NCBI RefSeq assembly: GCF_026340255.1
Contig: NZ_JAPEPJ010000002.1
Coordinates: forward strand, 992,001 to 1,056,000
Origin: Streptomyces sp. NBC_01408
GTDB taxonomy: Bacteria > Actinomycetota > Actinomycetes > Streptomycetales > Streptomycetaceae
DNA length: 64,000 bases
Reading direction: 5' to 3'
Part shown: piece after piece, positions 50,546-59,008 of the stretch
How positions within the stretch are numbered: position 1 is the first letter of the stretch
Layout of the letters: the number at the start of each line of letters is the position of its first letter
Program-made: the position numbers and the translations under genes
The notes under the pieces: model-generated
Database searches by the model: none
What the model saw: the letters and a program-made list of their open reading frames with translations, nothing else
Told to the model about the DNA's origin: nothing

Positions 50546-51389
50546 CGAGGCTCAGCACCATGGTCGGCCGGTCGATGATGTGGTCCTCGCGGAGCGGGCG
50601 CACCGCTGTCCCGATCGCGAAGAACTCGGTGGTGTGCGACCCCCAGGTGTGGGAGTGCTGCTTCAGCTGGACCGCCACGATCCCCTCGGCCTCCAGCGCC
50701 TCCCCCTCCGCCCGCATACGGCTCATCGCCAGCTCGCGTGCGTCGTAGAGCGCCTGGGTGTACGGCTCGATCTCGACGTTGCGGCCCGAGGCGCTGAGCA
50801 CTTGGCCGAAGCGCTGGTGCGCCACGTGGTAGACGCACGACCCCATGACCATGTCCAGCGGCGCGTACCCGGCCCGGATCAGCGTCCAGAAGTCCTGGCC
50901 GGACAGGTTCGAAGTGAACGGCTTGCCCTTGTTGTTGAGCCAGGTCTCGCCCGGCCCCGGGTCCGCACCGTCCGCCTTCACCGCCGTGCCGACCGCGATG
51001 AACTCGGCTATGTCCGAGCCGAACTCCTTGAACTCGATGTCCAGCCGCACCCCCACGATCCCGTCAGCCCCCAGAGCGCTCGCCTCCGCCTCCATCCGGC
51101 TCATCGCCAGCTCGCGCGCGTGGTACATGGCCTGTGACAGCTTGGTCAGCTCCTGGTTCTTCGACCAGCGGCCGAACTGGATGCCGACGTGGTAGACCGA
51201 GGTGCCGAGGACCAGGCCGAGGGGGCGGAAGCCGACCTCGCGCACCAGCAGGAACTCGTTCACCGTCAGGTCCGAGGTGAAGAGCGCGCCCTTCTCGCCG
51301 GACTGTAGCCGCGTGAGCTGTCGCATCGCGTCCTCGGCCTGGTCCCCGGCCGGGCTCTCGGCCCGGTCCTGCCCCGTTCGTTCGGTCAT
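50538..51389 (-). CDS. Double YbjQ-like repeat protein (C)
   Basis: 283-aa soluble protein made of two similar halves. Each half has a strand region with a VGFRPLGLVLGTSVYHVG-like (first half) or AGYAPLDMVMGSCVYHVA-like (second half) segment, then a helix AMYHARELAMSRMEAEASAL or ALYDARELAMSRMRAEGEAL, then a strand GADGIVGVRLDI / AEGIVAVQLKQ and FIAVGTAV / FFAIGTAV. This is the YbjQ/UPF0145 fold, which forms ring oligomers. It starts one base after the stop of a similar gene, so the pair is a tandem duplication. Function unknown. Confidence 0.8.
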   Translation of the reverse strand: MTERTGQDRAESPAGDQAEDAMRQLTRLQSGEKGALFTSDLTVNEFLLVREVGFRPLGLVLGTSVYHVGIQFGRWSKNQELTKLSQAMYHARELAMSRMEAEASALGADGIVGVRLDIEFKEFGSDIAEFIAVGTAVKADGADPGPGETWLNNKGKPFTSNLSGQDFWTLIRAGYAPLDMVMGSCVYHVAHQRFGQVLSASGRNVEIEPYTQALYDARELAMSRMRAEGEALEAEGIVAVQLKQHSHTWGSHTTEFFAIGTAVRPLREDHIIDRPTMVLSLDA

Positions 51390-51390
51390 G

Positions 51391-52272
51391 TCAGCGCTCT
51401 CGCTCCAGTCGCATGATGGTCAGTGTCCCGGGCCCGGCGGCCCGCTCGGAGAGGCGGAACCGGGTGATGGAGGTGCCGACGATGACCGCTTCCGCGACGA
51501 GGTCGCGCGTGTCGCCGTAGGCGGGGCACTCGCTCTCACTCACCGTCAACTCCAGCTCGTCCACCACCACCCCGTCCCCACCGTGCTTCGCCGCGTCCAG
51601 GGCCAGCTGTCTCCGGGCATCGTGGCGGGCGTGATGGAGCAGCTGGGTATAGCCGCCGACCTCCTGGTTCCCGGCGGCCCGGGAGGTCAGGCGGGAGGCC
51701 CGCCAGTCGTCGTGCCGGGTCGTGAGGGCGATGCCGAGGGCGAGTCCTGTGGGCACCCAGCCGGCGTGGATGAGCTTGGCGAAGTCCTGGCCGCTCAGGT
51801 GCGATGCGAAGGGCGCGCGCGGCCTGACGCGCGAGCGGGCCCGGACGGCAGTGCCCCACGCGGTGACCTGCAGGCCTCCCGCCGGGAACTCACCGACCCG
51901 CAGCTCCACCCCGACGATCCCGTCACCGCCGAGCGCGCGGCACTTGGCCACCGCGCGGGCCAGCGCCAGCCTGCGCGCGGCGTACATCGTCCGCACCAGC
52001 GGCGCGAAGGACGACGCCCATTTCGAGGACGGCACCTTCGCGTCCGGGCCCTCGGCGACCGACCACTCGCCCGGGCAGCCCCAGATACCGGTGTACCCGA
52101 TGTTGAAGACGGCCGCGCCGAGCACCTGCCCGACCGGCTCGAACCCGGCGCTCTCGACCGCGGCGAACTCCTCGGACGACAACGCCGAGTCCCAGGTGTT
52201 GACGGCCGCCCGAGGCTGCGCCGACCGGCCGGCAGCGGCCCCCGGCAGACCGGCGTCCCGTCGGTGTGTCAT
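51391..52272 (-). CDS. Double YbjQ-like repeat protein (N)
   Basis: 293-aa paralogue of the next gene, again with two YbjQ-like halves: AGFEPVGQVLGAAVFNIGYT, RTMYAARRLALARAVAKCRA, LGGDGIVGVELRVGEF and VTAWGTAVRA in the first, AGWVPTGLALGIALTTRH, LLHHARHDARRQLALDAAKH, GGDGVVVDELELTVSE and EAVIVGTSI in the second. The ATG at 52272 has GGAGG with 5-nt spacing and is preferred; an ATG at 52287 overlaps the stop of the kinase-transporter gene. The first half keeps a longer loop (GIWGCPGEWS). Expressed from the kinase-transporter operon. Confidence 0.8.
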   Translation of the reverse strand: MTHRRDAGLPGAAAGRSAQPRAAVNTWDSALSSEEFAAVESAGFEPVGQVLGAAVFNIGYTGIWGCPGEWSVAEGPDAKVPSSKWASSFAPLVRTMYAARRLALARAVAKCRALGGDGIVGVELRVGEFPAGGLQVTAWGTAVRARSRVRPRAPFASHLSGQDFAKLIHAGWVPTGLALGIALTTRHDDWRASRLTSRAAGNQEVGGYTQLLHHARHDARRQLALDAAKHGGDGVVVDELELTVSESECPAYGDTRDLVAEAVIVGTSITRFRLSERAAGPGTLTIMRLERER

Positions 52273-52283
52273 CGGCTCCTCCG

Positions 52284-54827
52284 TCATCGCCGCTGCGCGG
52301 TCGGTGCCGGCGTCTCGGCCCCCGTCCGCCCGGCCGTGACCAGCAGGGCGGCGGACAGGACCGCGAGCAGCGTGCCGCCGACCGCGATCCAGAGGGTGGT
52401 GGTGTAGACGCCCAGGAATTCCACGGCGAACGTCTCGGGCAGCGGCGAGCCCCCGCTCAGCCGGGCGGCGAAGACCCCGCCGAGCACCGCCGCGCCGATC
52501 GACTGGCCCACGGCCTGGGCCGTGGTGACGGCTGCCGAGGCCCCGCCCGCGTGCTGCGGGGCGACGGCGGCGGTCGCGGTGGCGAGGAGCGGCATGAAGG
52601 CCAGGCCCAGGCCGAAGCCGCTGAGCAGCATGCCGGGCATGACACCGGCCGTGAAGGTGCTGGCGGTGTCGACCCCGGCCAGCAGGGCCGTCCCGACGGC
52701 GGTGGCCACCAGGCCGGCCACGATCAGGGTCCGGGGCGCGACGCGGCTCTGGAGGCGGGCGGAGAGCTGGGTGGAGCCGAGGACGGCCGCGGCGATCATG
52801 GGGAGGTAGGCCAGTCCGGACTCCGTCGGGCCGTAGCCCACGATCTGCCGCATCCAGAAGTCGAGGGCCGGGAAGAGGGCGAGCGTGCAGGCACCGGCCA
52901 GGACCAGGGTGAGGACGGCGCCGAGGCGGTTGCGGTCCTTGAGGACGTACGGCGCGAGGAGCGGGCTCGACGCCCTGGTCTGCCACCACAGGAAGGCCGC
53001 GAGCAGCAGCACGCCCCCGGCGACCAGCACCGCCGTCAGGGGCTCGGACCAGCCGAGCGACTCGGCGTTGCCCAGGCCGTAGGTGAGGGCGGCGAGGCCC
53101 AGCGAGCCGAGGAGTACGCCGAGCCCGTCGAAGCGGGCGCCGGTGCGGCCCGGGCGGTCGGGCAGCAGGGTCAGCGCGCCGGTCAGTGCGATCACGGCGA
53201 GGGGGACGCCCGCATACAGGGACCAGCGCCAGTCCAGCAATTCGAGCACCCAGCCGCCCGTGAGCATCCCGATGGCCGTGCCGCCGGCGGCGATCGCGGC
53301 GTAGATCCCGAAGGCCCGGGCGCGTTCCCTCGGGTCGGTGAAGCCGGTGGCCACCAGGGACAGCGCGGACGGGGTCAGCAGGGCGGCGAAGGCTCCCTGG
53401 AGGGCGCGGGCCGCGATCAGCAGGCCGGGCTCGTCGGCCGAGCCACCGAGCGCGGAGGCCGCGGCGAAGCCGGCCAGGCCGATGACCATGGTCCGTCTGG
53501 CCCCCACGAGGTCCGCGATGTGCCCGCCGAGCAGCAGCAGCGCGCCGAAGGCCAGGAAATAGGCACTGACGACCGGGGTCATGACGTCGGCGGCGAGGTC
53601 GAGCTCGGCCTGGACCGACGGCACGGCCAGGTTGAAGGTCGTCGCTGCGAGCAGCACCAGCAGCTGCGTCAGGGCGATCACGAGCAGGCCCCACCAGCGC
53701 CTGGGGTGCGGGGCGGCCGGGTCCGGGGCGACCGGGTCCGGGAAGGAGGCCGGCAACGGGGGCGGTCCGAAGCCCTGCCCGGGGACGAAGTGCGCCGGGG
53801 CCGTGGGTGCGTACGCGGGCGGCGGGGGCAGCGGCTGGGCCTGCTGCTGCGCGGAAGGGCTGCGGGGGTCGGGCAGCGCGCCGACGGCTCCGGCGGAGGC
53901 TCCCACGGAGGCTTCGGCAGGTGGGGTCGCGGGGGCGAAGTCCAACAATTGCGCGGCATGGCGGCCCAGTTGTGCCAGGACGGTGCCCGGCAGCCATTCC
54001 CCGGCCTGGTCCGTCGCCGTGCGCGCGGCCACTTCCTCGGGGGTGGGCCGCCCGGCCGGGTCCTTGTCCAGACAGGCTCGGACGAGGTCGACGAGCGACT
54101 CCGGTACGCCGGTCAGGTCCGCCTCCTCCTCGGCGACCCGGAAGAGGTGGGCGTTCAGTCCGGTGTCCGCGGCGCCGAACAGGAGCCGCCCGGTGGCGGC
54201 GTAGACGAGTACGGCGCCCAGGCAGAAGACGTCGCTGGCGGAGGTGAGTTCGAGGCCGCGGACCTGTTCCGGCGACATGAAGCCGGCGGAGCCGATCAGC
54301 ATGCCCGTGCGGGTGTGCAGGCTGTCCCCGGTCAGGCTGTCCATCGCCCGCGCGATGCCGAAGTCGATGACGCGGGGGCCGTCGACGGTGACGAGGACGT
54401 TGGACGGCTTGAGGTCGCGGTGGATCAGGCCGGCCTCGTGCACGGCCCGCAGGGCGAGGGCGAGCCGGTTGGCGAGGGTGCGGACGGCGTGCTCGGGCAG
54501 CGGCCCGAAGTCCTTGGCGACCACGGTGTGCAGGTCGGGTCCGGGGATGTACTGGGTCGCGACCCACGGGACGGCTGCCTCGGTGTCGGCATCGAGCACG
54601 GCCGCCGTCCAGTTCCCGCCCACCCGCCGCGCGGCGGCCACTTCACGGGCGAAGCGCTTGCGGAACTCCGGGTTCCCGGCGAACTCGGCCTGCACCACCT
54701 TCACAGCCACGGTACGGCCGCCCTCGGAGCGGCCCAGATAGACCAGGCCCATGCCGCCCGCGCCCAGCCGGGCGATCAGACGGTACGGGCCGATGCGGGT
54801 CGGGTCTTCGGCGATCAGCTGGTCCAC
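52284..54827 (-). CDS. Ser/Thr protein kinase fused to a DHA2 MFS transporter
   Basis: 847-aa single open frame. Residues about 12-270 are a complete Hanks-type kinase: glycine loop GAGGMG (22-27), Lys43 in VAVK, HRD at 136-138 with Asp138, DFG with Asp155, SPE motif (185-187). A Pro/Ala-rich linker (about 270-375) joins it to a 14-helix transporter with LVGARRTMVIGLAGFAAASA, DWRWSLYAGVPLAV and the usual Asp/Arg in the first helices. Such joining of kinase and exporter is unusual. The GTG at 54827 looks leaderless (TATCTT 6 nt upstream); a longer TTG start would add only six residues. An inverted repeat overlaps the promoter. Confidence 0.9.
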   Translation of the reverse strand: MDQLIAEDPTRIGPYRLIARLGAGGMGLVYLGRSEGGRTVAVKVVQAEFAGNPEFRKRFAREVAAARRVGGNWTAAVLDADTEAAVPWVATQYIPGPDLHTVVAKDFGPLPEHAVRTLANRLALALRAVHEAGLIHRDLKPSNVLVTVDGPRVIDFGIARAMDSLTGDSLHTRTGMLIGSAGFMSPEQVRGLELTSASDVFCLGAVLVYAATGRLLFGAADTGLNAHLFRVAEEEADLTGVPESLVDLVRACLDKDPAGRPTPEEVAARTATDQAGEWLPGTVLAQLGRHAAQLLDFAPATPPAEASVGASAGAVGALPDPRSPSAQQQAQPLPPPPAYAPTAPAHFVPGQGFGPPPLPASFPDPVAPDPAAPHPRRWWGLLVIALTQLLVLLAATTFNLAVPSVQAELDLAADVMTPVVSAYFLAFGALLLLGGHIADLVGARRTMVIGLAGFAAASALGGSADEPGLLIAARALQGAFAALLTPSALSLVATGFTDPRERARAFGIYAAIAAGGTAIGMLTGGWVLELLDWRWSLYAGVPLAVIALTGALTLLPDRPGRTGARFDGLGVLLGSLGLAALTYGLGNAESLGWSEPLTAVLVAGGVLLLAAFLWWQTRASSPLLAPYVLKDRNRLGAVLTLVLAGACTLALFPALDFWMRQIVGYGPTESGLAYLPMIAAAVLGSTQLSARLQSRVAPRTLIVAGLVATAVGTALLAGVDTASTFTAGVMPGMLLSGFGLGLAFMPLLATATAAVAPQHAGGASAAVTTAQAVGQSIGAAVLGGVFAARLSGGSPLPETFAVEFLGVYTTTLWIAVGGTLLAVLSAALLVTAGRTGAETPAPTAQRR

Positions 54828-54833
54828 GGGAGC

Positions 54834-54839
54834 AAGATA
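54834..54839 (-). promoter_or_regulatory. -10 element of a leaderless promoter (kinase-transporter operon)
   Basis: TATCTT on the minus strand ends 6 nt before the GTG start of the kinase-transporter gene, and no SD precedes the GTG. Confidence 0.45.
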
Positions 54840-54841
54840 TT

Positions 54842-54860
54842 CCAACTGTCCAACAGTTGG
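54842..54860. promoter_or_regulatory. Operator-like inverted repeat before the kinase-transporter gene
   Basis: CCAACTG-TCCAA-CAGTTGG, perfect 7-bp arms, upstream of and adjoining the -10 element and only 7 nt from the stop of the upstream gene (54867). A repressor bound here would block the kinase-transporter promoter. Confidence 0.55.
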
Positions 54861-54866
54861 GGCCAG

Positions 54867-56129
54867 TCAGACGAAACGCGCGCCCCGCCCTTCCGCCGGC
54901 CCGTCCGCCGCTCCATCCACCGGTCCTTCCACCGGTCCTTCCACCGGCCGCTCCGCCCGCCGGGTGCGGACGGTCCGGAAGGAGCCCGTCACGATGCGCG
55001 AGGCTCCCGGGACGGCCGCCGAGCGGGCCCAGACCGCCAGCAGGACCGGCAGGGCCAGGTAGCCGAAGCGGCCCGCGGGGGCCAGCAGGAAGGCCAGCGT
55101 GAGGCCGAGGGCGAGGCGGTCGGCCGCGGCCACCAGCGTGCGCGGCGGCCGCACCAGCAGCGAGAGCGCCACGGCCAGGCCGCCCGCCATGAGCATACCT
55201 ACCGTCAGATACCAGCCCCAGGTACCCAGTTCGGCCAGGAGCCGCCCCGGCAGCGGACTGCTCGCCGGGGTCGCGACCTCCGCCCGCCCGGTCGGGAAGG
55301 CGAACACCTGCCGCCACAGCTCGCCCGGCTGGAGCAGCGCTCCGGGCAGCACCAGCAAGGCCGTACCGGCCGCCGCCACCAGAGCGCAGCGGGCCGCCGC
55401 CCGCCCGCCCCGGCAGGCCGCGAGCAGAGCCGCCGCCACCGCCACGGCGGGCAGCGCCGTCCACTTCAGCGCGCACGCCCCGGCCAGCGCCGCTCCGGCC
55501 AGGGCCGGCCGCCCGCCCGCCGCGGCCGCCAGGGCCAGGCAGCACAGCCCGGCCAGCGGCAGGTCCACCCCGCTCACCGCCAGCGGCAGGGCCACCACCG
55601 GGGAGGCCACCAGTACGGCCGGCAGTGCGGGCCGGGCTCCGCCCAGCACCCCCCGGGCCGCCCACAGGCACCCGAACAGCACCGCCGCGCACCAGATCCG
55701 GGCATCGCCCAGCAGCCGCACCGGCCAGCCCCCGCCGTCGCCGCCGAGCAGCGCGCGCGGGAGGCCGAGCAGGGCCATGCCCGGCAGGTAGGGGGTGTAC
55801 TCCTCGACGCGCGCGGGCTGGTCCACGTACAGCCGGCCGGACTCCAGCAGGAGCCGACCCGACCGCTCGATGACCGTCACCTCCGACTGCCCCTGCCCGG
55901 TCAGCACGAGCCAGACCAGGGGCAGCGCGACGGCCCCCAGCAGGGCCGCGGCGAGCGCCTCGCGGCGGCGGCCGAGCGCGGTCGCCGCCGCCGCGGCCAG
56001 GTATCCGGCGGCCGCGCACCAGCCCCAGAGCCGGTGCGGTTCCAGTGCGGAGAACAGCGGGAAGGACAGGGCCCAGGCGGCCGCGAGCAGCCAGCCCAGA
56101 ATCCGGTGGACGGTGCGGGGAGGGGTCAT
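54867..56129 (-). CDS. GT87/DUF2029-type polytopic membrane glycosyltransferase
   Basis: 420-aa protein with about ten hydrophobic helices and the acidic loop between the first ones (SEVTVIERSGRLLLESGRLY; VEEYTPYLPGMALLGLPRAL), which resembles the DUF2029/GT87 family of polyprenyl-phosphate-sugar transferases in actinobacteria. The catalytic Asp is not certain. The C-terminal tail carries three 4-residue EGPV(D/E)-type repeats, encoded by a 12-bp tandem repeat at 54912-54947. The ATG is preceded by a G-rich stretch. It lies 39 nt upstream of the kinase-transporter gene on the same strand; a shared envelope function is possible. Confidence 0.78.
   Translation of the reverse strand: MTPPRTVHRILGWLLAAAWALSFPLFSALEPHRLWGWCAAAGYLAAAAATALGRRREALAAALLGAVALPLVWLVLTGQGQSEVTVIERSGRLLLESGRLYVDQPARVEEYTPYLPGMALLGLPRALLGGDGGGWPVRLLGDARIWCAAVLFGCLWAARGVLGGARPALPAVLVASPVVALPLAVSGVDLPLAGLCCLALAAAAGGRPALAGAALAGACALKWTALPAVAVAAALLAACRGGRAAARCALVAAAGTALLVLPGALLQPGELWRQVFAFPTGRAEVATPASSPLPGRLLAELGTWGWYLTVGMLMAGGLAVALSLLVRPPRTLVAAADRLALGLTLAFLLAPAGRFGYLALPVLLAVWARSAAVPGASRIVTGSFRTVRTRRAERPVEGPVEGPVDGAADGPAEGRGARFV
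54912..54947. repeat. 12-bp tandem repeat in the GT87 3' end
   Basis: Three units TCC(A/T)TCCACCGG in a row. They encode the repeated Pro-Val-Glu-Gly residues of the protein tail. Confidence 0.7.
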
Positions 56130-56243
56130 GGCCCCATTCCAGCCGCGCACCCCCCGGCGGGTCTGCACGCCTAGGCGGACACTTCGCGGTGGGGTTTTCC
56201 CTACCCCTGCGGGACGCACGTACGGAACGACGTACGGGTACGC

Positions 56244-56279
56244 GTGAGGGGCGCGACCCCGGTGGGTCGCGCCCCTCAC
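56244..56279 (-). terminator. Terminator of metG
   Basis: A perfect 16-bp stem (arms 56244-56259 and 56264-56279, loop CGGT), 20 nt after the metG stop. Confidence 0.85.
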
Positions 56280-56299
56280 ACACGTTCACACCGGGGCGG

Positions 56300-58015
56300 T
56301 CACGCCTCCGGAGTACCGCCGAACCGCTCGCGGTAGGACTCCAGGTCCTCCTCGGTGACCCTCGCGAAGAGCACCGGCGGCACGGTGAACGGCGTCCCCG
56401 CCGGGACCATGTCCAGCGCCCTGGCCTGCTCCGGGGTGATCCACGCCGCCGTGTCGTCGGCGAGCGCGAACGAGGAGCGCATGGCGCGCGCCGAGGCCGG
56501 GATGAAGGGCTCGGAGACCACCGAGTAGAGGTGGATGAGGTTCATCGCGGTACGCAGGGTGAGCGCCGCGCCCTCCAGGTCGGTCTTGACCTCCAGCCAG
56601 GGGGCCTTGTCGTCGAGGTACGCGTTTCCGGCGGACCACAGCGCGCGCAGCGCGGCCGCGGCCTTGCGGTACTGGAGCGCCTCCATGAGGCCCTCGTACT
56701 CGGCCAGCAGCTCGGCGATCTGCTCGCCCAGCTTCGCCTCGGCCTCGCCGGCGGGGCTTCCGGCGGGGACGTCGTCGCCGAACTTCTTGCGGGAGAAGGT
56801 CAGTACGCGGTTGACGAAGTTGCCGAGGGTGCCGCCGAGGTCCTTGTTGACCGTGGCGGCGAAGTGCTCCCACGTGAAGGACGAGTCGTCGGACTCGGGC
56901 GCGTTGGCGATGAGGAAGTAGCGCCAGAAGTCGGCCGGGAGGATCTCCAGCGCCTGGTCGGTGAAGACGCCGCGCTTCTGCGAGGTGGAGAACTTGCCGC
57001 CGTAGTACGTCAGCCAGTTGAAGGCCTTGACGTAGTCGACCTTCTTCCACGGCTCACGGGTGGCCAGCTCGGTGGCGGGGAACATCACCGTGTGGAACGG
57101 GACGTTGTCCTTCGCCATGAACTGGGTGTAGCGCACGTCCTCGGCCTCGTACCACCAGGACTTGTGGTCGCGGTTCTCCGGGTCCAGGTCCGACCACTCC
57201 TTCGTCGCACCGATGTACTCGATCGGAGCGTCGAACCAGACGTAGAAGACCTTGCCCTCGGCGGCCAGCTCGGGCCAGGTGTCGGCCGGGACGGGGACGC
57301 CCCAGTCCAGGTCGCGGGTGATGGCGCGGTCGTGCAGGCCCTCGGTCAGCCACTTGCGGGCGATGGAGGAGGCCAGCTGCGGCCACTCCTCCTCGTGCTG
57401 CGCGACCCAGGCCTCGACCTCGTGCTGCAGCTTGGACTGGAGGAGGAAGAGGTGCTTGGTCTCGCGGACCTCCAGCTCGGTGGAGCCGGAGATGGCCGAG
57501 CGGGGCTCGATCAGGTCCGTGGGGTCCAGGACGCGGGTGCAGTTCTCGCACTGGTCGCCGCGGGCCTTGTCGTAGCCGCAGTGGGGGCAGGTGCCCTCGA
57601 CGTAGCGGTCCGGGAGGAAGCGGCCGTCGACCGGCGAGTAGACCTGCCGGATCGCGCGCTCCTCGATGAAGCCGTTCTTCTCGAGCTGGCGCGCGAAGTG
57701 CTGGGTGATCTCGCGGTTCTGCTGCGAGGAGCTGCGGCCGAAGTAGTCGAAGGACAGCTCGAAGCCGTCGTAGACCGCCTTCTGGGCGTCGTGGGCCTGC
57801 GCGCAGAACTCGGCGACCGAGAGACCGGCCTCCTTGGCGGCGAGTTCGGCCGGGGTGCCGTGCTCGTCGGTGGCGCAGATGTAGAGGACGTCGTGGCCGC
57901 GCTGGCGGAGGTACCGGGAGTACACATCCGCCGGAAGCATCGACCCGACCATGTTGCCCAGGTGCTTGATCCCGTTGATGTACGGAAGCGCGCTGGTGAT
58001 CAGGTGTCGAGCCAT
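56300..58015 (-). CDS. metG: Methionyl-tRNA synthetase
   Basis: 571-aa class I synthetase that charges tRNA-Met. The HIGH motif is in the [19 protein letters not shown] region (HLGN), the zinc knuckle has CPHC and CENC (residues about 143-165), and the KMSKS loop is FSTSQKRG near residue 335. The C-terminal helical anticodon domain is complete, without the EMAPII-like extension. The ATG at 58015 lies in a hairpin. The 5' region of about 390 nt has three strong hairpins and a T-box-like motif, suggesting control of translation. A 16-bp terminator follows. Confidence 0.93.
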   Translation of the reverse strand: MARHLITSALPYINGIKHLGNMVGSMLPADVYSRYLRQRGHDVLYICATDEHGTPAELAAKEAGLSVAEFCAQAHDAQKAVYDGFELSFDYFGRSSSQQNREITQHFARQLEKNGFIEERAIRQVYSPVDGRFLPDRYVEGTCPHCGYDKARGDQCENCTRVLDPTDLIEPRSAISGSTELEVRETKHLFLLQSKLQHEVEAWVAQHEEEWPQLASSIARKWLTEGLHDRAITRDLDWGVPVPADTWPELAAEGKVFYVWFDAPIEYIGATKEWSDLDPENRDHKSWWYEAEDVRYTQFMAKDNVPFHTVMFPATELATREPWKKVDYVKAFNWLTYYGGKFSTSQKRGVFTDQALEILPADFWRYFLIANAPESDDSSFTWEHFAATVNKDLGGTLGNFVNRVLTFSRKKFGDDVPAGSPAGEAEAKLGEQIAELLAEYEGLMEALQYRKAAAALRALWSAGNAYLDDKAPWLEVKTDLEGAALTLRTAMNLIHLYSVVSEPFIPASARAMRSSFALADDTAAWITPEQARALDMVPAGTPFTVPPVLFARVTEEDLESYRERFGGTPEA

Positions 58016-58260
58016 CCTCGGATGCTCCATTTCATATATGCGGTACCACGTGGCCTGCAAGGGCGATGACGCGGTTCATCGTATCGAACCGCCCAAAGGC
58101 GACGTCCCGCTTTTTCACTGGGTGGACATACGTGAAAGCGAGGGCAGTGACCTCTCCGTCACGGCCCTCGCAATGGACCAATGTTACAGCCGGTGGGGGA
58201 TGCCCCCGACCCGTCGGGGGCATCACACCCTGTGCACCGCCATGGGCGACCGGCATATGC
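58016..58260 (-). ncRNA. Structured metG leader with T-box-like core (candidate)
   Basis: Read leftward, the leader has hairpins at 58199-58224 (12-bp arms), 58138-58171 (8 + 5 bp with one mismatch) and 58071-58092 (7 bp, loop GATACGAT). It then has GTGGTACCGC at 58040-58049, which matches the conserved T-box sequence (GTGGNACCGC) that pairs with the tRNA acceptor end. Then comes a hairpin (58009-58027, arms GAGCATCC and GGAT-G-GCTC) whose 3' arm contains the start codon. An AUG triplet lies at the edge of the third loop. No canonical specifier loop or K-turn was identified, so this remains a candidate. Confidence 0.4.
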
Positions 58261-58405
58261 ATACGCGCTGGTTGAACGCCTGCCCGATCGACATCTGTCA
58301 CCGGCCGATCATCACCGACCGTAATATTTCCAGGTTTCTTCTCTGCGCCCCCTCGGTGCGCCCGCGCTGCTTTCCTGAGCCCCGCACAGGGGATGAGGTG
58401 GAACG
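58261..58405. other. Intergenic, promoter side of sigma-factor gene and metG
   Basis: The rest of the 390-nt divergent spacer (58016-58405). It should contain the metG promoter (leftward) and the sigma-factor promoter (rightward). A TAATATTTCC patch near 58322 is AT-rich for this genome. No gene recognised. Confidence 0.4.
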
Positions 58406-59008
58406 GTGAGCGATGGCGGACCTGAGGAGTCCGGTGGGGCCGTGGGACTGCCGAGCCGGCGCCGACGGCCGACTCCCATGAGCCAGTGGGACGCGGCGGC
58501 GCGCCTGTCGTACTGGGCCTTCCACGCCGACAGGCGGCCGGCGTACATGCGTTTCGCGTACCTGCACCTGGGCTCGGACACGGAAGCGGAGCAGACGGTG
58601 GACGCCACCTTCGACTCGATCATGAGCGAGTGGCTCCGGATGCTCCACATGGACCGTCTGGACGCCTACGCCTGGACCGTCCTCAAGCACTGCATAGTCG
58701 ACGGGCAGCGCCGCCGCGCACCGTGGCAGCAGCGCCCCGAGCCGATGGACATCAGCGCCTTCGAGGCCGCCGTCAAGGATGCGCACGCGGACCGGTACGA
58801 GGTACTGACCGACACCATCCGCTTCTACTCGGCCGTCTCCCGCCTCGCCGAGCGGCAGCGCGACGCGGTCCTGCTGCGGTACGGGCTCCGGTGCTCCCCC
58901 GGTGAGGCCGCCGCCGTGATGGGCGTCGACGAGGCCACCGTCGGCTCGTACCTCGGCCAGGCGCACCGGCGGCTCTCCCGCCTGCTCGACACCCCCGCCG
59001 AATCATGA
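58406..59008 (+). CDS. ECF-type sigma factor (region 4 clear)
   Basis: 200-aa sigma-like protein. Residues about 45-95 contain a region-2-like stretch (YLHLGSDTEAEQTVDATFDS, then WTVLKHCIVDGQRRR), and region 4 is clear near residues 145-195: SRLAERQRDAVLLRYGLRCS, EAAAVMGVDEATVGSYLGQA. The GTG start has GAGGTGG upstream. It overlaps the following gene by four nt (ATGA), the usual arrangement for a sigma factor and its regulator. The N-terminal 45 residues are extra. There is no typical anti-sigma gene; the next gene product may take that role. Confidence 0.82.
   Translation: MSDGGPEESGGAVGLPSRRRRPTPMSQWDAAARLSYWAFHADRRPAYMRFAYLHLGSDTEAEQTVDATFDSIMSEWLRMLHMDRLDAYAWTVLKHCIVDGQRRRAPWQQRPEPMDISAFEAAVKDAHADRYEVLTDTIRFYSAVSRLAERQRDAVLLRYGLRCSPGEAAAVMGVDEATVGSYLGQAHRRLSRLLDTPAES

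Noticed and set aside
51391..54567. Long leftward frame joining the YbjQ-repeat gene to a 5' extension
   Set aside because: The extension overlaps the kinase-transporter gene in another frame and has Arg/Pro shadow composition; the real gene starts at 52272 or 52287.
52266..56174. 1302-codon rightward frame opposite the kinase-transporter operon
   Set aside because: Composed of Gly/Arg/Gln/Asp-rich shadow sequence antisense to well-supported genes; no start signal.
58032..58301. 89-codon leftward ORF in the metG leader
   Set aside because: Overlaps strong hairpins, lacks an SD and has no protein-like pattern; the RNA-structure reading explains the region better.
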